A DNA stretch of 19,782 nucleotides, taken from contig JAJZXP010000411.1 in assembly GCA_021806345.1 (NCBI GenBank), positions 1 to 19,782 on the forward strand, given 5' to 3'. The notes under the pieces are model-generated. The model did not search any database. It had not been told where the DNA came from and saw only the letters and a program-made list of their open reading frames with translations. The translations under genes and the position numbers were made by a program. This DNA is from Thermoplasmata archaeon. Its GTDB lineage: Archaea; Thermoplasmatota; Thermoplasmata; Thermoplasmatales; Thermoplasmataceae. Positions 14,776 to 19,782 of the stretch are shown piece by piece (positions within the stretch are counted from its first letter, which is position 1; each line of letters begins with the position of its first letter).

Positions 14776-15193
14776 ATTATTGATAATAGAAATGTAACAT
14801 TCATAATGTACATTGCAAATCAATTCATCTAAATGTAAACTAATTAATACTATGGCGATCATTGGAGGTTTGGGATTTAAGTTATTTTTTCTTCCAGATA
14901 CAGTGAAATCCTAAGTGGAGAAGTGTTTGTAGTCTAGTGAAATTTACATAATACAACGTTAATCCTTTTTCTATCCTGAAAATTACAACGCCTGCGAGCA
15001 AAATTCTCCTATTTTTATAACCCTTAATGATCGACATAGAATTAATAGAAAAATATATATTAACAGATATAATCGTATAGGTGGGAAGATATATGATATT
15101 GTCCAACGCGTTCAGTTCTGCAGAAAAAAATATCTTCACTAAAGGTTTACCGTTATTTTCCAATTCAAGAGATTGAACCAAAGAGTCTTTACA
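14776..15193. other. Divergent gap between the CARF remnant and Argonaute
   Basis: About 420 nt, very A/T-rich. A 108-codon minus-strand frame (14882-15208) is open, but it has no recognisable domain, no ribosome site and an isoleucine/tyrosine-rich make-up expected from A/T-rich noncoding DNA, so I do not call it a gene. I see no repeats or CRISPR-like units here. Confidence 0.4.
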
Positions 15194-15201
15194 GTATATT
15201 A
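15194..15201 (+). promoter_or_regulatory. TATA box of the Argonaute gene
   Basis: GTATATTA is centred about 31 nt before ATG 15229. Transcription would start within a few bases of the ATG, giving a leaderless or nearly leaderless message; no Shine-Dalgarno site is present. Confidence 0.5.
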
Positions 15202-15228
15202 AATGCACTTTGCGGTAAATTCTTTAGG

Positions 15229-17373
15229 ATGGGTCTGAGTGCCGCAATGAATGAAGGCTATGTGTATGTGGCCGAGAATTCAGGACTTTCAAAAAAAACT
15301 ATTGAAATAGGAGGGGTTCAATTTAAACGAGATGACAACTTAACGATATTATCTCCACAGAGAGACAGAAAACTCATTGAGAACCTAGTCAGAGAATCTT
15401 TTTTGAGAGCAGCCAAAACAGTGGGTTATACAGGTAGAAAAGGTCAGAAACTCCATTCCGAAACGTTTCATTCATGGAAATACATTAATGTTTACTATGG
15501 ATTTCAATACGAAATAGAAGTTCTTTCAGATGGTAAAACGCTGATATGGATCGATCCTGCTAGTGTGTGGCGAATGCCGGCAATTAAGTTTATAGAAGTT
15601 CTGAAAAGAGAAGGTCTGACTGAAAAAGAAATCGCTGACCGGCTTGTTGGTTCAAAGGTAAGAGTTCCTTCTGTAAAGAATTTCAGTTTAAATAATGCCG
15701 TAATCAATTCCGTGAAGTTTGTTCCGATAGGTGAGTATCAACTGAGGGATCTTGGAACAAGTCTTTATGATTACTGGCAGCAGGATAAATACAAGCATTA
15801 TCTGAACACTAACAATTTCACACTCGATTATTCTGACACACCGGTACTCACAGTAAAGTATTCTGGCATGAGTACTTTGATTGATTTCCCAGCAAAACTA
15901 TGTGATCTCCACATAGACTTGGAAAATGCAAAGCTAACTAAGGATATTGGCAATAAGCTAAGATTTGCAACGGAAAAAGATCACGTAACAGAAACGAAGA
16001 AAATAGCTAAAACAATTCTTGGAAAAGGATTGACTGTTGGGAGTCTCAATCTATCATTTAATGCTTCTTTAATCGACTGGAAGTTGGAAAATTATGGAAC
16101 TGAGTACAAGTTCACAATTCCATCACTAATATTTGGGGATGGACAGGAATATTTGCAAGGAGGTAGTTCAGAACCCAACATCAGGGCTGCACTGAATAAG
16201 TATGGGCCAGTCACCAAAAGAGAGTCTGTGAATGTCGTTGTTATTATTCCAGAGCGACTTAAGAACTGCAAAGATGACCTTGTAGAATATTTAAATGAAG
16301 TTGGAATAGACTTGAAACTTCCAGTCTTAAAAATAGTGGGGACAATGTACACTTCTGAACCTAACCCAGATGAATACCGAATGAAAGCAAGGAACTTGAA
16401 GAACACGCCTGGTGTCGACGCTGTCATTGTGATACTTGATCGCATTAATGAGCAGGCTATCTATTATGAAGCAAAAAGGGGACTAGGTGAAGTTTTCCTC
16501 AAGAGTCAAATGCTGAGCGAATCCACACTCAAGTTGCTCACAGATAAAAGCAACAATTGGAGAATTTTCACCGCTTCAATCATAATGGCCCAATTGTATG
16601 GAAAAATATTAAAACCCGGGGAATCTATATGGCACCTATCGAGAGGAGCGGGGGGAATTCCTGAAGATGAGCAAACCTTTTTCATGGGTTTTGATGTTTC
16701 CAGAAACAATGATTTAAGAAGGGAGGCAGCAGCATATTCAGCAATATGTGATCCGCTGGGAAGGGTACTTACTCGCAAAAGAGTTCCATTCAAAGGAGAG
16801 AGGGTCGGAGCATTAGATCTCAGCGAATGGTTCTTTAGCGCAGCACTGGATGCTTATGAATCTAGCAATGGCACGAAGAGTCTGGATAGTCTTGTGTTGT
16901 TCAAAGATGGCGACATCAAAGAAAACCAGGTCTCAGAATATGTACAAGGTTGTGATTTAGCCATGGAGAGGATGAAAAAGTGGGGGCTCATGAAAGAAGA
17001 TGGAAACATAGTTGTCATTGCTGCCATTAAACGAGGCCCTCATAGACTTTTTGGGTCCGAGGATGAGGGCTATATGATAAAAAATAGCGCAGTAATTAGA
17101 AATGAGAATGAAGCTCTGGTAGTGACATATGGAAACGATCCAAGAGGTAAGCGGGCACTTAGAGGAACACCGCAACCAACTATAATCAAAATAATTCATC
17201 AGGTAAGAAAATCTATGTCAATAGAACAGATTATTCAAATTTTCAACGATCTGAGATACCTCGATTATTCAAGTATAATGAAGCAACCTAAAACAATACT
17301 GCCATTGCATATAGTCCAGAATTTCGCAAAACTGATTAAAGAAGGTATTGAGGTCCCGTACGATCCAAGGTAA
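15229..17373 (+). CDS. Prokaryotic Argonaute, long type with PIWI domain
   Basis: This 714-residue protein has the length of a long pAgo (N, PAZ, MID, PIWI), a guide-directed defence nuclease or binder against foreign DNA/RNA. The MID 5'-phosphate pocket is visible: Y412-x3-K416 in YYEAKRGLG, Q427 in KSQML and K459 in LYGKI. PIWI begins at FFMGFDVSRN with catalytic D489, followed by E524 in KGERVGALDL at the glutamate-finger spacing and D560 in VLFKDGDI. The fourth position, normally Asp (or His/Asn/Lys) in 'P.....D..A' near the C-terminus, reads PLHIVQNFAKL, giving Gln697 or Asn698. Weak cleavage is therefore possible. The start at 15229 fits promoter spacing; ATG 15247 is an alternative. 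Nothing recognisable is in an operon with it, but nucleases and CARF scraps lie just upstream. Confidence 0.9.
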   Translation: MGLSAAMNEGYVYVAENSGLSKKTIEIGGVQFKRDDNLTILSPQRDRKLIENLVRESFLRAAKTVGYTGRKGQKLHSETFHSWKYINVYYGFQYEIEVLSDGKTLIWIDPASVWRMPAIKFIEVLKREGLTEKEIADRLVGSKVRVPSVKNFSLNNAVINSVKFVPIGEYQLRDLGTSLYDYWQQDKYKHYLNTNNFTLDYSDTPVLTVKYSGMSTLIDFPAKLCDLHIDLENAKLTKDIGNKLRFATEKDHVTETKKIAKTILGKGLTVGSLNLSFNASLIDWKLENYGTEYKFTIPSLIFGDGQEYLQGGSSEPNIRAALNKYGPVTKRESVNVVVIIPERLKNCKDDLVEYLNEVGIDLKLPVLKIVGTMYTSEPNPDEYRMKARNLKNTPGVDAVIVILDRINEQAIYYEAKRGLGEVFLKSQMLSESTLKLLTDKSNNWRIFTASIIMAQLYGKILKPGESIWHLSRGAGGIPEDEQTFFMGFDVSRNNDLRREAAAYSAICDPLGRVLTRKRVPFKGERVGALDLSEWFFSAALDAYESSNGTKSLDSLVLFKDGDIKENQVSEYVQGCDLAMERMKKWGLMKEDGNIVVIAAIKRGPHRLFGSEDEGYMIKNSAVIRNENEALVVTYGNDPRGKRALRGTPQPTIIKIIHQVRKSMSIEQIIQIFNDLRYLDYSSIMKQPKTILPLHIVQNFAKLIKEGIEVPYDPR

Positions 17374-17415
17374 AATTCAGGTCTCGTAGGGGTTTATCTT
17401 AATTTTTCCAAATCC

Positions 17416-17443
17416 CACGACCACTTTTAACGTTAAAGTCGTG
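17416..17443. repeat. Palindrome after the Argonaute gene
   Basis: CACGAC at 17416-17421 is mirrored by GTCGTG at 17438-17443, and the interior contains the palindrome TTTAACGTTAAA, leaving a four-base asymmetry. It lies 43 nt past the Argonaute stop. It could help end transcription or be an operator for the small frame at 17447. Confidence 0.45.
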
Positions 17444-17446
17444 ATA

Positions 17447-17599
17447 ATGATTATCATGGTATTAAACTCTTTGAATTTGGGAAATGAATGGAAGAGATAC
17501 GAGAAGAATAAAGTTCCAGAAGATGTTTTGAATACAGTTAGGAAATTCATTTGCCACTTGAACCTTACCGATATCGGTAACAAAAGACAGTACTTTTAG
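17447..17599 (+). CDS. Unrecognised 50-residue ORF
   Basis: The frame opens MIIMVLNSLNLGNEWKRY and continues with a charged helix (KVPEDVLNTVRKFI) and LNLTDIGNKRQYF. The amphipathic pattern and good residue mix look more like coding sequence than the minus-strand shadow ORF over it, which is hydrophobic. No family is recognised. It starts right after a palindrome and ends at the base of a strong hairpin (17596-17612). It may be a real small protein or the end of a lost gene. Confidence 0.3.
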   Translation: MIIMVLNSLNLGNEWKRYEKNKVPEDVLNTVRKFICHLNLTDIGNKRQYF

Positions 17600-17612
17600 G
17601 CAGTTCGCCTAA
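17596..17612 (+). terminator. Strong hairpin, possible transcript end
   Basis: TTAGGC, loop AGTTC, then GCCTAA form a perfect 6-bp stem, extended imperfectly by CTTT and AAAG outside. It overlaps the stop codon of the 50-residue ORF. Archaeal termination mostly uses T-runs, so this could instead be a subterminal hairpin of a mobile element. Confidence 0.35.
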
Positions 17613-17705
17613 GAAAAGTGTATGAAATTATCTCTAATATATGAATATATTTTTTATGATACATGAAAAAAGAGTTTCAGAAAATGTAATAGACGAACCA
17701 TGTAA

Positions 17706-17963
17706 CCATGCTGGCGAATAGACCCAAACAAAGGTAACAGCCCCTATAACCTTATGAATCACTTGATCTTGGAGACAGAAAGAATCCTGTAAATCCATCA
17801 AGATGGTAACAAGGAATATGGTACCAAATCTTTCGAACGTACTTATCTTAATGCTACAGATATACAACAGACATTAACAGAAATCTGTGCTGAAGGTGAA
17901 GTTAAGTCAGCGGAAATTTATGCAAAAACGAAACGAGTCTTTGAACAGGAAGTTGAGCAATAA
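17706..17963 (+). pseudogene. Unrecognised gene fragment with one internal stop
   Basis: A single frame reads RIDPNKGNSPYNLMNHLI, is broken by TAA at 17790-17792, then continues IHQDGNKEYGTKSFERTYL and ends with GEVKSAEIYAKTKRVFEQ just before TAA 17961-17963. The residue pattern (acidic/basic helices, conserved-looking glycines) is that of protein rather than noise. I do not recognise the family. The longer-looking open frame at 17887-18150 in another phase lacks such character, so I prefer this reading. Confidence 0.35.
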
Positions 17964-18103
17964 CAAAGATTCTAATCTATTGGAGCACTGTCTGAACCAC
18001 AGGGGCAAGGGAATGGGGGTATTGAGTGAACCCCTCACATTTTTCTTGAGAGTATATATGTTAAACAAATCTTACTATTGTAGCCTTCGCTTCTATGAAA
18101 TGA

Positions 18104-18427
18104 AATTTATGGTATTATGCGGATTTAACAAATCCACAAACCACAATTAAAACATACACTACAATAAATGTTTCAAATAATATAAAAAAAATAAGTGGGA
18201 TATATTCATTTCCCAACACGGCTGAAATAGATTCACGGGGTTATGGTGGATGTGTTTACGTTTATGATGGTTTATTGCTAAAAAATAAGAGTCTTGCAAG
18301 TAATATATTTGAAAATTATACTTTGAAAGTGTCATCTTCCAAGGGAATATCCTATTATAATATGAGTGATTTGAAATACGGATATACTGGTTCAAACTTG
18401 AGTTCCGCACTTAATTTTGTGGGATAA
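18104..18427 (+). pseudogene. C-terminal fragment of an exported, sequon-rich protein
   Basis: A 107-codon frame without a usable start runs from just after TGA 18101-18103 to TAA 18425-18427. It is rich in Tyr, Asn, Ser and Gly (SGIYSFPNTAEIDSRGYGG, VYVYDGLLLKNKS, YYNMSDLKYGYTGSNLS) and has at least five N-x-S/T sequons (NVS, NKS, NYT, NMS, NLS). Archaeal extracellular proteins are N-glycosylated at such sites, so this is probably the secreted end of a surface protein whose signal region is lost. No upstream frame clearly supplies it. The same style is seen in the intact gene at 19076. Confidence 0.55.
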
Positions 18428-18467
18428 TGCATACTAACACTGTGTGTTACGGGAAGAGCTATTCAAT

Positions 18468-19073
18468 TTATTCGTTTTTTATCCGTGCACCAACTACCTT
18501 CTCCGGATATTCTAATTCCATTTTCATGAGAAGGTTCTTTGCGGCATCAGATTCTGATCTTATCATAATGATCCCTGATTCTTTCTTAATTGGTGTAACC
18601 TTGAGATACGATAGAGTTTTAGATGCTTGCGATATGGTAATGCCTGTTCTCTTCTCAATAAGTCTGGAAACAAGTAGAGATAGTATACAAACAAATACGT
18701 GCCCCCTTATCCTATCGGATTTCCTGTGATATATTGGCCTTATCTCTATAAATGACTTGATGGTTCGGAATGATCTTTCTATTTGCCATTGTTCCTTATA
18801 TGATGATACAACATCATTCATCGGTAGGTCTGTATTAGTTACAATGAGGAATCTACCAGCTATCTTCCTTAATATATTGATTCTATTCTCGTTAAGTATA
18901 GTATTATTATTTGTGAATTTAACCAATGATTTCAATTTACCAAGTGATCTTTTAAGTTCTTTCTGATCCTTTATTTTAGCTATCTTTTCCTTTACTATTG
19001 ATATTTTATTATCAAGATCTGCAAGATCAAGTTTCTCCCTTTCTTTATTATATACAGTTATATGCCTTCTCTT
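18468..19073 (-). pseudogene. IS1634-family (IS4-like) transposase, C-terminal part
   Basis: The 201-codon minus-strand frame contains a coiled region (LADLDNKISIVKEKIAKI), FLIVTNTDLPMNDVVSSY, and YKEQWQIERSFRTIK, which matches the Y-(2)-R-(3)-E-(6)-K block of IS4/IS1634 enzymes with Gln in place of Arg and with the catalytic Glu and Lys kept. It continues IEIRPIYHRKSDRIRGHVF, a common ending of archaeal IS1634 transposases. The N-terminal half with the catalytic aspartates is missing; a stop at 19074-19076 closes the frame upstream, at the point where the next gene begins. The ATG at 18935 is internal and not a true start. Confidence 0.8.
19048..19055 (+). promoter_or_regulatory. TATA box of the last gene, inside the transposase remnant
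   Basis: TTATATAC is centred about 25 nt before ATG 19076, consistent with a leaderless start there. The bases belong to the antisense of the IS1634 coding fragment. Confidence 0.5.
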
Positions 19074-19075
19074 TT

Positions 19076-19747
19076 ATGCCAAAAAATAAAGTAAATTTAA
19101 AAAATAAAGAGTATAATATTAGTTTTAATGATGCGATAGAAGGATTTTTTGGAATTATAGTGGCTCTTGCTGTTTTTTCAATGCTAAGCTATAATTTTAC
19201 TCCAAACATCACAACCAATGGTTCTGGTCATCAACCAGAGGTAGTCGGTCCAGGTGGAGTGTGTTATTCCACAGCTTCAATGAAATTTTCAATAATTAAC
19301 AGTACACCGTGGTATGATTTTACTAATAGTGTGAATTCGCATGAAATCGCGTATTTCAACGTTACCAATTGTTATTTTCCGTCTCAGACATTTAATCCAC
19401 CTGATACAATTGCATTTCCAACTATCCATGGGATGGTCACAAGACACCCTGGTGGAAAGGTTTTATCAACCAACGGACCACATAAGTGGAATAATTACAC
19501 TTCTAACGGAATAAAATATGTCAATTTTTTTGGTGATATAATTATGAGTAATTATGGATATAATGCATTCTCTCACCATTATAAAACAGAAACGGTTACA
19601 AATATAGTTGTAGCCTATAGAACATCATCGAATGGAGGGATATGGATTAGATATTGGGTGCAATATAATAAAGTAACTACACAATCACAACAAAATTGGC
19701 TGGCCATTAAAAACCTTGCAAAGACACTATCAGAATCGGGGAATTAA
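19076..19747 (+). CDS. Membrane-anchored extracellular protein of unknown function
   Basis: From ATG 19076 the protein has 223 residues. A short basic N-terminus (MPKNKVNLKNKEYNISFND) is followed by one transmembrane segment at about residues 23-38 (FFGIIVALAVFSML). The rest is Asn/Thr/Ser/Tyr-rich and should lie outside the cell; it contains sequons such as NIT (44-46) and NVT. The N-terminal plan also resembles archaeal pilin-like or signal-anchor proteins. Two lone cysteines (in GVCYST and NCYF) could form a disulfide. I recognise no family. A longer frame from 18998 reads through the transposase remnant and lacks a promoter, so I reject that start. No other gene follows in the window. Confidence 0.7.
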   Translation: MPKNKVNLKNKEYNISFNDAIEGFFGIIVALAVFSMLSYNFTPNITTNGSGHQPEVVGPGGVCYSTASMKFSIINSTPWYDFTNSVNSHEIAYFNVTNCYFPSQTFNPPDTIAFPTIHGMVTRHPGGKVLSTNGPHKWNNYTSNGIKYVNFFGDIIMSNYGYNAFSHHYKTETVTNIVVAYRTSSNGGIWIRYWVQYNKVTTQSQQNWLAIKNLAKTLSESGN

Positions 19748-19782
19748 ATTTATATAAAATAAACATTTATAGATAAAAATGA

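Noticed and set aside
14882..15208. 108-codon minus-strand frame upstream of Argonaute
   Set aside because: A/T-rich, Ile/Tyr/Leu-heavy, no motif, no ribosome site, and it overlaps the Argonaute promoter.
17887..18150. 87-codon plus-strand frame
   Set aside because: Another phase over the same DNA shows better protein-like sequence (17706-17963 and 18104-18427); this frame joins the two by chance.
1..19782. CRISPR array or clear long direct repeats
   Set aside because: I looked for regularly spaced repeated units, especially near the CARF remnant and Argonaute, and saw none by eye.

Overview
The window looks archaeal and, by inference, comes from a thermoacidophilic euryarchaeon of the Thermoplasmatales type. 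The signs are an archaeal tRNA-Arg, many A/T-rich TATA boxes placed about 25 nt before start codons of leaderless genes (ParB-like gene, Argonaute, the last gene), occasional strong Shine-Dalgarno sites matching an AUCACCUCC 16S tail, moderately low GC, and a load of decayed IS630, IS1634 and possibly IS110 elements. The species cannot be fixed from the sequence. The window reads as a defence and mobile-element island.

Layout. Positions 1-800 hold the start of a small membrane protein (minus strand, running off the left edge), a tRNA-Arg(UCU) gene and a probable transposase scrap. Positions 802-6098 are a complete Type III restriction-modification operon (mod, res) with a one-base overlap. 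A frameshifted RelE-type toxin follows directly on the same strand, and its stop codon overlaps that of a convergent, antitoxin-like gene.

Positions 6560-9429, on the minus strand, are the most unusual part: a cassette of a PD-(D/E)XK nuclease-like protein, a single ubiquitin-like protein of the multi-ubiquitin type, an E1-like adenylyltransferase with a DUF6791-like N-terminus, and a DUF6527-like cysteine-rich protein. The last three genes overlap and must be co-translated. This is a predicted prokaryotic ubiquitin-like conjugation system. A ParB-family gene is transcribed divergently from it with its own leaderless promoter.

Positions 10425-12290 are a graveyard: a tyrosine integrase with several stops and its catalytic part deleted, an intact VOC (glyoxalase-fold) gene, an IS630 C-terminus, and an NYN-domain remnant. 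Positions 12292-17373 form a second defence cluster: a RecB-like plus RNase H-like nuclease, a PIN-domain scrap, a truncated Csa3-like CARF domain, and a full-length prokaryotic Argonaute whose last PIWI catalytic position appears to be Gln/Asn rather than Asp.

Positions 17374-19782 contain hairpins, pseudogene pieces including the C-terminus of an exported sequon-rich protein, an IS1634-family transposase fragment, and an intact membrane-anchored extracellular protein whose TATA box lies inside the transposase remnant. Together the intact parts suggest several layers of nucleic-acid defence (Type III RM, Argonaute, nuclease modules) plus a protein-modifying module, built up by repeated insertion and decay.
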